Shown here one piece after another: positions 24,159-32,572 of a stretch of DNA of 33,232 bases; the first letter of the stretch is position 1, and the number at the start of each line of letters is the position of its first letter. The stretch is taken from contig CAYNFS010000012.1 of the NCBI GenBank assembly GCA_964396685.1, positions 1-33,232 on the forward strand. The letters run 5' to 3'. This stretch comes from CAYNFS01 sp964396685 (GTDB lineage: Bacteria > Patescibacteriota > Doudnabacteria > UBA920 > 2-01-FULL-46-14). The notes under the pieces were generated by a model that had not been told where the DNA came from, ran no database searches, and saw only the letters and a program-made list of their open reading frames with translations. The position numbers and the translations under genes are program-made.

Positions 24159-24230
24159 GTGCAACAATAATCGCGTAAAGAACTTTCTGTAGGACTATGT
24201 TAACTCTTGGGTTGGGGGTGTCAAGTAAAT

Positions 24231-24923
24231 TCAGGCGCCCAATTGTTTTTTACAATAACTAATAATTTCCTTTACTCCTACATTGCCTGCAAATTTTTTA
24301 GCTTGTATAGCAGAACAAAATCCAGATTCCTCTGGATCAGTGCCGATACATAAAGTGAGGATCCTTTTATCAAAAGCCAGAGCCCACCCACATTCCTGTT
24401 CAGTATAACTTTTATTTGGATAATTTTCTGTGCGCAGAGCAATAAATACTCCGCAGGTTTCCAATTCAGAAATAAGTCTATCGCGCCATAAGGATGTGGG
24501 CTCCATATCCTCATGTGCAACAAACACAGAAAAATCTGGCTCAAGACCCTTTTTTATTTTAATTGCAATATCTTTATCTTCAGTTGCATGGGATAAAAAA
24601 ATCTTACGAGAATCTATCTCGCCAGTCGGAAAAAGCCATTTATCAAATCCTGATTTTGTTAATTTGACTTCCTCTAAACTCCCTTCATACTGTCTCTGAA
24701 AAGGAGCGAGGGATCCTTTACCCACTAAATGCCTAACTGTGTAGGTAATTTCCTCAGAGGTCAAAGGAGGAGTAACATCCTGTCTTTCTAATGGCTTCAT
24801 AAACTCCTTTTCTACATTGATCGCAACCCCGATATCTTTTTCGGAGTTCATTAAGCGCTCTTTTATCAAATTTGATACTAAAAAGTATCTGCGATCTTTC
24901 ATTAGCATACTGACAAGCTCCAT
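24231..24923 (-). CDS. TIR domain protein, putative defence effector
   Basis: 230 residues. Residues 1-100 look like a winged-helix/adaptor region (ITYTVRHLVGKG...LTKSGFDKWLF). Residues about 105-195 form a TIR domain: RKIFLSHATEDKDIAIKIKKGL, FVAHEDMEPTSLWRD, GVFIALRTENYPNKSYTEQECGWALA. E177 (in EQECGWA) is at the place of the NADase catalytic Glu. Bacterial TIR proteins often deplete NAD+ when a partner senses phage. It is the last gene of the operon headed by the restriction-modification enzyme, which suggests a guard role. Confidence 0.87.
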   Translation of the reverse strand: MELVSMLMKDRRYFLVSNLIKERLMNSEKDIGVAINVEKEFMKPLERQDVTPPLTSEEITYTVRHLVGKGSLAPFQRQYEGSLEEVKLTKSGFDKWLFPTGEIDSRKIFLSHATEDKDIAIKIKKGLEPDFSVFVAHEDMEPTSLWRDRLISELETCGVFIALRTENYPNKSYTEQECGWALAFDKRILTLCIGTDPEESGFCSAIQAKKFAGNVGVKEIISYCKKQLGA

Positions 24924-24936
24924 TAATTAAACGGAA

Positions 24937-25233
24937 TTAAAAACCTCTATATGGTTTGAACCAATCCCATGCTTGCCTCGCGAGCCATCCCTGTTGATTT
25001 TTTGGGTTCACCTCCATAATCAAGTGTTGCCTATAGGGCATGTGCAGGATCAGTAGATTATAAATCTGATTTACTTCCAAATTAGTCTCAACCAAATAAA
25101 GACCGCCCGGTAAATAATGCCACCATGCTTGTATATACCCTTTGTAGTAAAGACTCTCTATATACGCATGAAACTTTCCCAGATCAAATGGGTAAGTAGT
25201 ATCAGGCATTATCATATACACTTTTCTATTCAT
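24937..25233 (-). CDS. Hypothetical 98-aa protein in the R-M/TIR operon
   Basis: 98 residues, rich in Tyr and Trp (WWHYLPGGLYLV, WLARQAWDWF); no signal or membrane segment, and no family I recognise. The alternation suggests a small alpha/beta fold. It overlaps the upstream 2-TM gene by eight bases and is 13 bases before the TIR gene, so it is clearly part of the operon. It could be a regulator or sensor; this is a guess from position only. Confidence 0.75.
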   Translation of the reverse strand: MNRKVYMIMPDTTYPFDLGKFHAYIESLYYKGYIQAWWHYLPGGLYLVETNLEVNQIYNLLILHMPYRQHLIMEVNPKNQQGWLARQAWDWFKPYRGF

Positions 25234-25633
25234 TTTTTATAATATTCTCTTTATCTAGCTCCATACCATCTTTGTCAGAAGGCTTAGGAATTGCGGGGTT
25301 GGTTTCCAAATTTATTTTTTTGATGTCTTCTACAACTTGCTTTTGATCCCCTATTATTTCTAAAGCCTTCATGCGAAAAAGATGTTCTTCTGATTGAAGC
25401 TCTTTATGGTCTCCGAAAATCATAATCCCTATAAAAGAAAGGATATACACTCCTAAAACTACACCCGTCGCGACCATAAAAAATATTTGCACAGAGTTAT
25501 TATCAAACAAGCTTACGATTACTAATGCCCCAAATAGAAACGGCAAAATAAAAGTCAATGATCCGAGTACACTACTTACCCGTATGTGCTTCACCATTTC
25601 TGTTGCGGATTTTATTGGATCAAAAAATGACAT
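25226..25633 (-). CDS. Hypothetical two-helix membrane protein
   Basis: 135 residues. Two membrane segments (about 20-43, SVLGSLTFILPFLFGALVIVSLF, and about 48-72, VQIFFMVATGVVLGVYILSFIGIMI) form a hairpin with a short outer loop. A long charged C-terminal tail (about 73-135) lies in the cytoplasm. It starts three bases after the restriction-modification gene. Small membrane-hairpin proteins are common in defence operons as effectors or anchors, but no family is recognised. Confidence 0.78.
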   Translation of the reverse strand: MSFFDPIKSATEMVKHIRVSSVLGSLTFILPFLFGALVIVSLFDNNSVQIFFMVATGVVLGVYILSFIGIMIFGDHKELQSEEHLFRMKALEIIGDQKQVVEDIKKINLETNPAIPKPSDKDGMELDKENIIKNE

Positions 25634-25636
25634 TTG

Positions 25637-28600
25637 TTATGATTTTTCAATTATACTCTGCTCAACTTCCGGATACAACTTGTCAACCTTTTTCTGAATT
25701 TCAATCGTTTTGGAAATTATGGTAACTACTTTGCAATAATGCTTGATGTCCTCCGAAGAGAGTATTCTACCCTTTCGGTCTTTTAGCCATTTATCGAGCA
25801 CTTGATAACCTCCGATGTAATAATTCCACACCTCAGGCCCTATTCCTTCAAAATACTGGTTTTCGTTTATATATACTCTTTTTTGTTTCTCATTGTAGAT
25901 CCTTTTCTCAACTTTATTCCCATTTTTACCTTGGAATTTTGATAGTGACTTCGTAGTTTCGACGGCCTTCATCAAATGCAAATTAACAAGTGCTTGTCCT
26001 AAATCAGAGACTTTTTTGAAAAGCTTGAAGTCTTTTGTAAACGGAATTCGAGGGAAATCAATTTTCAAAAATTCCTGATATTTACTTCGATAAATATCCG
26101 AGTAGAGTATCGCGTAAACATAATAGAGCATGGCTTCCGGCTCTATTTTTGTTTTATAAATGTCCTCAACAAAATTACTAAACTTCTGATCAATGTTTGG
26201 GGTTTTGGAGTCAGCTCTCATAGGCTGATCGCCCTCAAACAATGAGTTTTGTTTTTTCCTTCCAGAGTTGGGGTATAGATAAAGCGGAAATACATAACCG
26301 CGCTCTTTTGTTTTATTGGAGACTAGTGAGTCGTCTGCTATTGTGGGGGAAATTAGAGCATGTTGAAATTTCGAGCTTGATAATTGTCTGCAAGCAATAA
26401 GGGCAAGATTCGATTTTAGCATAGGGCGCATTACATCTTCGCGCGGCCAAAAAACTACGGACGGATGATAGTAAATCCACCGCTCGTCGAAAGGACGATA
26501 TAAAATTTTGGTGAAATGCTTTTCGTAATCAGGAAGTTTTTGTAATTCTTTCCGCGATTCTGAAACAAACCATTTATAATTTGGTTTATCTTTCAATCCG
26601 TAAGCTTGCTTTATAAGCTCGTCGGAATCCCTCGAATCGCGGAAAACTCTGATTCGCGCTTCTAATTCTCGCTTATCAAAATCAATGACGAAATCATCTC
26701 GGCCCGTCAGAATGCCCGTAGAATTGACAGGAAAAATCTCGGTTATTTTCCGAAACTTCTCATACTCCTCACGGCCAGTTTCTTTCCGAGGCACGAAGAA
26801 ATAAAAGGGTAGATTCGGCCGAAGCTCTGTCCATTTTGTTTTGCTTAAATCATTGGCATCAAGCCAAGCATATTTTTCCTCCCGAAGCCCCCATTGGTCA
26901 GCGTAAACAATTTTTTTATCTCCTGATGGCTTTTGATACTTGATGAAAACCCCGACTGCTACTCCGGTCTGAATATCAAATACATTTTCGTCTTTGCCAC
27001 CCTGCGGGTTTTTCTCTTTTTTCAACTTGCTTCCGTGCAAATTTAACAAATAAATTTCATCAAAGGATTGCATCAGTGATCGTCTCATGCCTCGAAAAGT
27101 AGGATTATCAAGCCAGGCATGGTTTGTTATAAAACCCAAAACGCCAGAGCCAGCCTGCTCAATTTTCCACTGGGCAAACCTGTAAAATTTTACATAATCA
27201 TCTTGTAACCAGTGCTTTTGCTCTCCCAACGGTTGACCATCAATTTGTTTGTAATCCTCGATCAGTTGTCCAATGAAAGTTTTTTGTTTTAATTTAATGA
27301 TTTTAGTGGCAATTTTTTCTTTGCCTGATGTTGATTTGTATGATTGCCCCTTTGATACGATACGAATAAACTCGCTAGCATTTTCTGAAACCCCCGAATA
27401 AGGAGGGTTTCCCATAACTACCATTATTGGAATTTCTTCTTTTACCTTGAGTGCCTCTTGAGATTCTTTTGCTATCATTTTCTCAAAAATCCCACCGAGA
27501 TTGTTGGGATCCTCTCTTGTGAAATCGAGAGTATTTGTCAAAAATAAATTGAACCGTTCATTTGCTTTCAATTTGTGCCCAAGCTCATCAAGTATAAATC
27601 CGATTTTCAGGTGTCCCACGGCATAAGGCGCCATCATTAGCTCAAATGAGTAGAAATTTTTTAGGATATGATCTGAAATCAATCCCCCAACACCCCCATC
27701 GCCGTATTTTGCTTTGTATTCACTGGTTGCCAGGCGAATCGCCTCCGCCGGAAAAGTGAGCGTGCCGGCGGCCGGATCCAAAACTGTAACAGAACTTGTG
27801 GCAAAACCATCTTCTTTACTAAATTTTTCCTTGAGAAGTTTGTGTATAGAACGAACAATATAGCCTACTACCGGTTCCGGCGTATAGTAAACCCCTCTTT
27901 TCTCGCGTTCCTTTGGGTCATATTCAACAAGAAAAGTTTCATAAAAGTGAACAATCGGATCCCTACCCTTGTTCTCTTTATAGAAATTATCCATTATTTT
28001 TTTCACATCCGACACGGCCAAAACCTCTGCGATATCATCAACAATCCATTCTAACGCTCGGGGTAGATCAGCTGACGAGATAAAACGAAAAAGATCTCGT
28101 AAAATTCCAATTGTATTGGGAACATAATCGTATGCGACTTTTCTGTTAAAATTCGTTCCTGCCCTGCTACGGGCGGCAAAAAGTCCATAAGTGATAGTCT
28201 GTGCAAACAGGTTTGAAAAATCCTGCAAAGTTAACGATGGAATCAGATGATCCTTGAATGCTGAATAATAACCTTCAAGTGTTTGTGTCCCCTCGATATT
28301 CTCTTCCTCTAGTTCTTGAGTAATGACTTCGTCACGCAAAAAGCGTGTTCTTTTTGCTAGCTCTGTTGCTAGTTGCTTCGCTGTTGCAGTTCGTGGGGTC
28401 GAAAAAGCAAAAAACTGCTCAAGTAGTTGATCGAATTCTTTATAATTGATTGCGGGCGGGGCGACCTTAATTTTGTGAGCTATCAATGGCTGGCCGATTT
28501 TTACCCTGTTTATCAACTGGCCGTGTCTGTAAAGTCTGTATTCAAAAAAATTGGTTAAAATTAAATTGGGGAAAGTCTCCCTATATCTTTTAAGTTGCTC

Positions 28601-28861
28601 GGAGTCCTCAATCGGCTCCAAATTTATTTTTTCTGGCGGCTTTGCCTCAACGTAGCCTATGATCTTACCTTTTCCGTCCCAAACTCGAAAATCGGGATTT
28701 CCACCCTCTGTTTTTTTGGGTAACACTGTAACTAGATATTTCTTTTTCGCCTGCTTAATCCAGTCGTCGAATAATCTTTCGAGAGATGAGTAGTAACTCT
28801 CTTCTCTAGCGTCCCCCGCCTTTGCCACCTTGAATAAATTTTTGAGATATTCTTCGAGCAT
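25637..28861 (-). CDS. Single-chain restriction-modification enzyme (type IIG / ISP-like)
   Basis: 1074 residues. The N-terminus has a PD-(D/E)xK nuclease signature (NPDFRVW, D57; YVEAK, E72 and K74). A helical linker leads to an N6-adenine methyltransferase with GVYYTPEPVVGYIV, motif I DPAAGT (362-367) and motif IV NPPY (485-488). The C-terminal third (about 620-1050) resembles the type ISP specificity domain. No SF2 helicase is present, so it is more like type IIG/IIL (methylation and cutting in one chain) than true type ISP. It methylates host sites and cuts unmodified DNA. First gene of a four-gene operon. Confidence 0.9.
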   Translation of the reverse strand: MLEEYLKNLFKVAKAGDAREESYYSSLERLFDDWIKQAKKKYLVTVLPKKTEGGNPDFRVWDGKGKIIGYVEAKPPEKINLEPIEDSEQLKRYRETFPNLILTNFFEYRLYRHGQLINRVKIGQPLIAHKIKVAPPAINYKEFDQLLEQFFAFSTPRTATAKQLATELAKRTRFLRDEVITQELEEENIEGTQTLEGYYSAFKDHLIPSLTLQDFSNLFAQTITYGLFAARSRAGTNFNRKVAYDYVPNTIGILRDLFRFISSADLPRALEWIVDDIAEVLAVSDVKKIMDNFYKENKGRDPIVHFYETFLVEYDPKEREKRGVYYTPEPVVGYIVRSIHKLLKEKFSKEDGFATSSVTVLDPAAGTLTFPAEAIRLATSEYKAKYGDGGVGGLISDHILKNFYSFELMMAPYAVGHLKIGFILDELGHKLKANERFNLFLTNTLDFTREDPNNLGGIFEKMIAKESQEALKVKEEIPIMVVMGNPPYSGVSENASEFIRIVSKGQSYKSTSGKEKIATKIIKLKQKTFIGQLIEDYKQIDGQPLGEQKHWLQDDYVKFYRFAQWKIEQAGSGVLGFITNHAWLDNPTFRGMRRSLMQSFDEIYLLNLHGSKLKKEKNPQGGKDENVFDIQTGVAVGVFIKYQKPSGDKKIVYADQWGLREEKYAWLDANDLSKTKWTELRPNLPFYFFVPRKETGREEYEKFRKITEIFPVNSTGILTGRDDFVIDFDKRELEARIRVFRDSRDSDELIKQAYGLKDKPNYKWFVSESRKELQKLPDYEKHFTKILYRPFDERWIYYHPSVVFWPREDVMRPMLKSNLALIACRQLSSSKFQHALISPTIADDSLVSNKTKERGYVFPLYLYPNSGRKKQNSLFEGDQPMRADSKTPNIDQKFSNFVEDIYKTKIEPEAMLYYVYAILYSDIYRSKYQEFLKIDFPRIPFTKDFKLFKKVSDLGQALVNLHLMKAVETTKSLSKFQGKNGNKVEKRIYNEKQKRVYINENQYFEGIGPEVWNYYIGGYQVLDKWLKDRKGRILSSEDIKHYCKVVTIISKTIEIQKKVDKLYPEVEQSIIEKS

Positions 28862-28887
28862 AAAAAAATAAGGTTTTATTACCCTTT

Positions 28888-28916
28888 ATTTTAGCATTTA
28901 TTGGATATTTGCCCAA
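28888..28916 (-). promoter_or_regulatory. Promoter of the R-M/TIR operon
   Basis: On the minus strand TTGGGC (28916-28911), 17 bases, TAAAAT (28893-28888), about 27 bases before the ATG. The -10 is good, the -35 moderate. Confidence 0.55.
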
Positions 28917-28926
28917 TGGCAGCCTT

Positions 28927-29057
28927 TCAGTTTAGCTTTAGATATTTATCTAGCGCGGCCTTAACGGTTTCCTTGTCTGCCCCACAGTAGTATTTCAGAG
29001 TTGTTTTGATATCTGTGTGCCCCAGAAGTTTTTGACATGGGAGGTATCGCAATAAAC
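28927..29057 (-). pseudogene. C-terminal remnant of a tyrosine recombinase
   Basis: The minus strand encodes LLRYLPCQKLLGHTDIKTTLKYYCGADKETVKAAL...KYLKLN then TGA. LLGHTDIKTTLKYY is the hallmark C-terminal motif of phage-type integrases (LLGH and nucleophile Tyr). Nothing upstream continues the frame, because hairpins and the 16S trailer follow. So this is a remnant of about 40 codons marking the edge of an acquired segment. Confidence 0.75.
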
Positions 29058-29180
29058 AACTCAACCGCCGGTTGAGTTGTTCTTTTGGTTTATTTTGGTA
29101 AAACTCATCAATACGCCACCCGAGTGGCGTATTGATTGTTCGGCCCGTGAATCCTGCTTCACCCGCCCGCCGCGGCGGGC
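29055..29180 (-). terminator. Three strong hairpins after the 16S trailer
   Basis: Near-perfect palindromes: AACAACTCAACCG/CGGTTGAGTTGTT (29056-29082), ATCAATACGCCAC/GTGGCGTATTGAT (29109-29138) and CCGCCCGCCGCGGCGGGCGG (about 29163-29182). They lie just past the 16S processing stem and probably end the 16S transcript before the integrase remnant. T-runs are weak, so Rho-independent action is only likely, not certain. Confidence 0.6.
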
Positions 29181-29198
29181 GGATTTCGAAGGGTGATC

Positions 29199-29255
29199 TT
29201 TAACAACTAAATAGTGATAGGAATGCCCATTTTATTGGGCTAATACGCGTCAATT
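29199..29255 (-). other. 16S trailer arm of the pre-16S processing stem
   Basis: 29199-29224 and 29245-29255 are complementary, in the transcript, to leader segments 32194-32219 (26 of 26 pairs counting three G-U) and 32158-32168 (11 of 11). The two blocks are separated in each arm by a small hairpin. This is the arrangement of an RNase III processing stem that brackets 16S rRNA. Confidence 0.8.
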
Positions 29256-29785
29256 GTGATCGCTTTCCGAACTAGCGTTGCTGTCCAGAAAACGATATCG
29301 ACATCCCGCTCTTTGGATAAAATCCAAAGGGCTGGGTTATTTAATCTCCTTAGAAAGGAGGTGATCCATCGACAGCTTCCGCTACCGATGCCTTGTTACG
29401 ACTTCACCCCAGTCACGGGCCTTACCTTAATCCGCCGATAAGGCGGACTTCGGGTATTGCTCGCTTCCATGGTGTGACGGGCGGTGTGTACAAAATCTGA
29501 GAACGTATTCACCGTGGCGAGGCTGATCCACGGTTACTAGCGATTCCGGCTTCATGAGGGCGAGTTGCAGCCCTCAATCCGAACTGGGGGGCGGTTTGTT
29601 TGGGATTTGCTCCGGATTGCTCCTTGGCGTCCCTTTGTTGCACCCCATTGTAGCACGTGTGTAGCCCTGGACGTAAGAGACACGCTGATTTGACGTCATC
29701 CCCGCCTTCCTCCAGGTTAAACCCTGGCAGTCTCCTGTGACAAATTAACACAGGACAAGGGTTGCGCTCGTTCTACCACTTAAGG

Positions 29786-29816
<31 letters not shown>

Positions 29817-29904
29817 GTGCATCACCTGTTGCACACCCTCGAAGGCTACACCATTTCTGATGTATGCAGTGCAATGTCAAGTCTAGGTAAGGTTCCTCGC
29901 TTAT

Positions 29905-29938
<34 letters not shown>

Positions 29939-29942
29939 AGAT

Positions 29943-29993
<51 letters not shown>

Positions 29994-30378
29994 TGACTTA
30001 ATGCGTTAGCTTCGGCACGAAAAAGGGTCGATACTCTCTCATGCCTAGTCATCATCGTTTACAGCGTGGATTACGCGGGTATCTAATCCGCTTCACTCCC
30101 CACGCTTTCGTCCTAGCAGCGTCAGGTGGCACCCAGTGCTCTGCCTTCGCTATCGGTGTTCCCAGCGATATCAACGCATTTCACTGCTACACCGCTGGTT
30201 CCAAGCACCTCTTTGCCCCTCTAGTTTTACAGTATGCCGGGCACGCCAGGAGTTGAGCTCCTGGATTTTACCAAGCACTTATAAAACCGCCGATCGGTAC
30301 GCTTTACGCCCAATGAATCCGGATAACGCTCGAGGTCTCTGTATTACCGCTGCTGCTGGCACAGAGTTTGCAACCTCT

Positions 30379-30431
30379 NNNNNNNNNNNNNNNNNNNNNN
30401 NNNNNNNNNNNNNNNNNNNNNNNNNNNNNNN
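30379..30431. other. Scaffold gap (53 N)
   Basis: A run of Ns inside the 16S locus. The 18 bases to its left (30361-30378) repeat the end of the 5' exon (31381-31398). The 3' end of the intron must lie in or next to this gap. Confidence 0.99.
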
Positions 30432-30823
30432 GCTCGCCCCGTTAGAAGTCTGACTTCTAAATTTCGAATTCTAAATTTTAGAATCGTGAAGCCTTATTTT
30501 TATATCCCCGTTTGTCTAGCGCAAAAAATTTTTATTAAAAATTTTTTGCCAAAGACTTCTAACGGGGCTGGCCACCTTTTTCTTCTAACAGATACTCTAT
30601 GTCACCATAGGGTTTGGACTATATCATCTCCCACCACTGCTTTTAGCAGTGGAAGCACCAAGTTCCAAAACCCAAATTCCAAAATTGGAAATTGAGAATT
30701 GAAAATTGGAAATTCCAATGCGAAGCATTGGTTTGGGGTCTCGCGTGTAGTCTCTGAGGACTCGCCTGTCACAAATTTTTGGATTCCTCTTAACTCTGCT
30801 AAAATCAAATTAGGAGGACAAAT

Positions 30824-30985
30824 ATGTTTCGCATTCTCAAGGAGCTGCGGGAAGCCGAGGTGTTTCAAGCCGCCAAGCGGCTTGGAGTTCCAACATGGAT
30901 ACCTTGGGCGATTTTCGGAGGCCCTGTCATCATTATGGGCTCCGTGATGACTGCCCTATGGATCCACTACCTCTTTTTCCGCTAA
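30824..30985 (+). CDS. 53-aa membrane protein encoded antisense inside the intron
   Basis: 53 residues: a charged amphipathic N-terminus (MFRILKELREAEVFQAAKRLG) and one membrane helix (about 26-50, IPWAIFGGPVIIMGSVMTALWIHYL). A strong ribosome site TTAGGAGG lies seven bases before the ATG. A possible -10 TAAAAT is at 30800-30805 (-35 poor). A strong terminator follows. It lies in the loop of the intron stem 30765-30783/31048-31066 on the strand opposite the rRNA. No homing endonuclease motif and no known family. It could be a small toxin-like or membrane-active peptide; function is unknown. Confidence 0.75.
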   Translation: MFRILKELREAEVFQAAKRLGVPTWIPWAIFGGPVIIMGSVMTALWIHYLFFR

Positions 30986-30990
30986 CCCTA

Positions 30991-31048
30991 GCGTGTCATT
31001 GTCACATATAGTTGTTGTTCCGTGACGGTGACACGCTTTATTTTTTTT
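30991..31048 (+). terminator. Rho-independent terminator of the intron-borne gene
   Basis: GCGTGTCATTGTCAC pairs with GTGACGGTGACACGC (15 pairs with two G-U) and is followed by TTTATTTTTTTT, on the plus strand, six bases after the stop codon. Confidence 0.88.
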
Positions 31049-31144
31049 CCAAAAATTTGTGACAGGATTGCCTGCTGATTGTCTTGCAACCCCTATGACC
31101 AGCGGTGGTCTTTTTTGGGTTAGATGAAAGTTATTACTTTATTC

Positions 31145-31228
31145 TGTCATCCCCGACTTGATCGGGGATCCAGTCCCCCCGATCGCAGTCGAGGGCAAGC
31201 CTGGATTCCCGCCTTCGCGGGAATGACA
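31145..31228. repeat. Palindromic repeat in the intron (relative of the pilD repeat)
   Basis: Ends TGTCAT/ATGACA, with internal hairpins CCCCGACTTGATCGGGG and TTCCCGCCTTCGCGGGAA. It shares its ends and the GGGATCCAG and TGGATTCCCGC blocks with 9323-9383 but is 23 bases longer in the middle. It lies in the intron between the guide sequence and P3. Confidence 0.85.
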
Positions 31229-31435
31229 AGGAATTTAGTATTTCATCATTAGCAAGAGTTTCCAGCATATAGCAAGATTTTCTCGTGTGATATTACTACC
31301 ACACCTCTGCGCCGTGAAATCATAACTCCCTAGCCCCTCTTATCTTAAGAGGGGAATGGAAATTTGATTTCCGTTTTTTCACAGAGTTTGCAACCTCTTA
31401 TTCGCTCTTTACCGTCAAAATTCGTCAAGAGCAAA

Positions 31436-31474
<39 letters not shown>

Positions 31475-31781
31475 GTCGCTGCGTCAGGCTTTCGCCCATT
31501 GCGCAAGATTCCCTACTGCTGCCTCCCGTAGGAGTTGGGCCCGTGTCTCAGTGCCCATGTGGCTGGTCATCCTCATAAGACCAGCTACCCGTCATCGCCT
31601 TGGTGAGCAGTTACCTCACCAACTAGCTGATAGGCCGCAGGCCTCTTCCCGCCCGGCCTTTCTTGCGAAAGGCCTTTACCCATTGATTGCTCGCCGGGAC
31701 CATCGGCTATTAGTCCGCCTTTCGGCGGATTATGGCCGTGGCGGGGTAAGTACCTACGTGTTACTCACCCGTTCGCCACTC

Positions 31782-31905
31782 TCGCTCTGCTCCGCAGAGC
31801 GACGCTGACTTACGCTGACCAAAACGCAGACTTACGCAGAAAAATTTTCCGCGTTCGTCCGCGTGCCGTCCGCGTTCGTCCGCGTCGCGATGCGAAGCAT
31901 CGCGA
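31782..31905 (-). repeat. Enlarged helix 6 (V1) of 16S with internal repeats
   Basis: About 124 bases replace the roughly 35 of E. coli between GTCAAACG and GAGTGGCGAACGG. On the rRNA strand ACGCGGACGAACGCGGA occurs twice. Downstream, TCTGCGTAAGTCTGCGT and TCAGCGTAAGTCAGCGT can pair with them. Two short hairpins (CGCGATGCTTCGCATCGCG, CGCTCTGCGGAGCAGAGCG) lie at the ends. Confidence 0.7.
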
Positions 31906-31925
31906 GCGTTTGACTTGCATGTATA

Positions 31926-32075
<150 letters not shown>

Positions 32076-32157
32076 GCTCAAGTTAAACTTAAGCTGGTTG
32101 AATGAAATTTATAGGCCCCGTCATCCAGGCGGGGTGCTCCGACCTTGCGTCGGAGCA

Positions 32158-32223
32158 AATTGACGCGTCCCTCACCCTTTCCAAGGGTGAGGGATTCCTA
32201 TCACTATTCAATTGCTAAAGAAC
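32158..32223 (-). promoter_or_regulatory. 16S leader: processing-stem arm with boxA
   Basis: On the minus strand GTTCTTTAGCAATTGA (32223-32208) is a boxA match (TGCTCTTTAACAATT). The overlapping segments 32194-32219 and 32158-32168 pair with the trailer at 29199-29255. The hairpin between them is CCCTCACCCTTGGAAAGGGTGAGGG-like (about 32169-32193). Confidence 0.75.
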
Positions 32224-32229
32224 TATCCT

Positions 32230-32335
32230 TCACAGATACACGGATAACACTGATTTCACGGATTATCTGTGGCATTCGTGTATTTGTGACATTATTCGTG
32301 GCATTATTCGTGGCATTCGAATTTTGCGATAAACT
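32230..32335. repeat. Degenerate short repeats in the 16S leader
   Basis: GGCATTCGTG, ACATTATTCGTG, GCATTATTCGTG and GGCATTCG follow each other at 32271-32319, after CACGGATAACACTGATTTCACGG. They are imperfect tandem units of 10-12 bases. No gene or motif is evident in them. Confidence 0.55.
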
Positions 32336-32403
32336 TATAAGTAAAAAGAACAATTCGGATTAGGCAGTGGCAGGACACGCGAGCAAAATAAAGCTTTATT
32401 TTC

Positions 32404-32432
32404 GCACAAAAAACACGCTTCCCTATGCGTGT
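32404..32432 (-). terminator. Terminator between clpP and 16S (within the 16S leader)
   Basis: On the minus strand ACACGC, eight bases, GCGTGT, then TTTTTG. It can end clpP transcripts, but it also lies downstream of the 16S promoter at 32534-32568, like the hairpin in the 23S leader. Confidence 0.65.
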
Positions 32433-32533
32433 CATATCCCTCACACACGTTTTATTTAGGAAATGCTTGGAGTTTTTGTGTCTCCTTACCCGCCTCCTCG
32501 GCGGACGTTGTCAAAAAGCTTAATTATTAAGCA

Positions 32534-32568
32534 ATTATATTCTAACCCACAGCTCCCAAGTTTGTCAA
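32534..32568 (-). promoter_or_regulatory. Promoter of the 16S rRNA gene
   Basis: On the minus strand TTGACA (32568-32563), 18 bases, TAGAAT (32544-32539), with TATAAT also at 32539-32534 (22-base spacing). It starts just past the clpP stop and about 560 bases before mature 16S. Confidence 0.65.
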
Positions 32569-32572
32569 GTTT

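Larger units (their letters stand above)
30379..31380 (-). ncRNA. Group I intron in 16S rRNA (site after E. coli U516)
   Basis: On the minus strand the 5' exon ends CUCUGU. An internal guide GCAGAG (31305-31310) pairs with it, giving the obligatory U-G at the splice site. The core has GACUA (in CAGAGACUACACG, near 30745-30757) pairing with UAGUC (in GAUAUAGUCC, near 30618-30627) as P7. GGGGU pairs with GACCCC as P3. P9 is CUAUGGUGACAUAG. A perfect 19-bp stem (30765-30783 with 31048-31066) directly precedes P7 and is probably P6. Its loop carries a gene on the opposite strand. No homing endonuclease is present. The 3' splice site is hidden in the gap. Confidence 0.9.

Noticed and set aside
30379..31380. 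Transposon or insertion sequence with an 18-19 bp target duplication in 16S
   Set aside because: The insert has group I core pairings (P1 U-G, P3, P7, P9) and no transposase; the repeat is better explained by two alleles or an assembly join.
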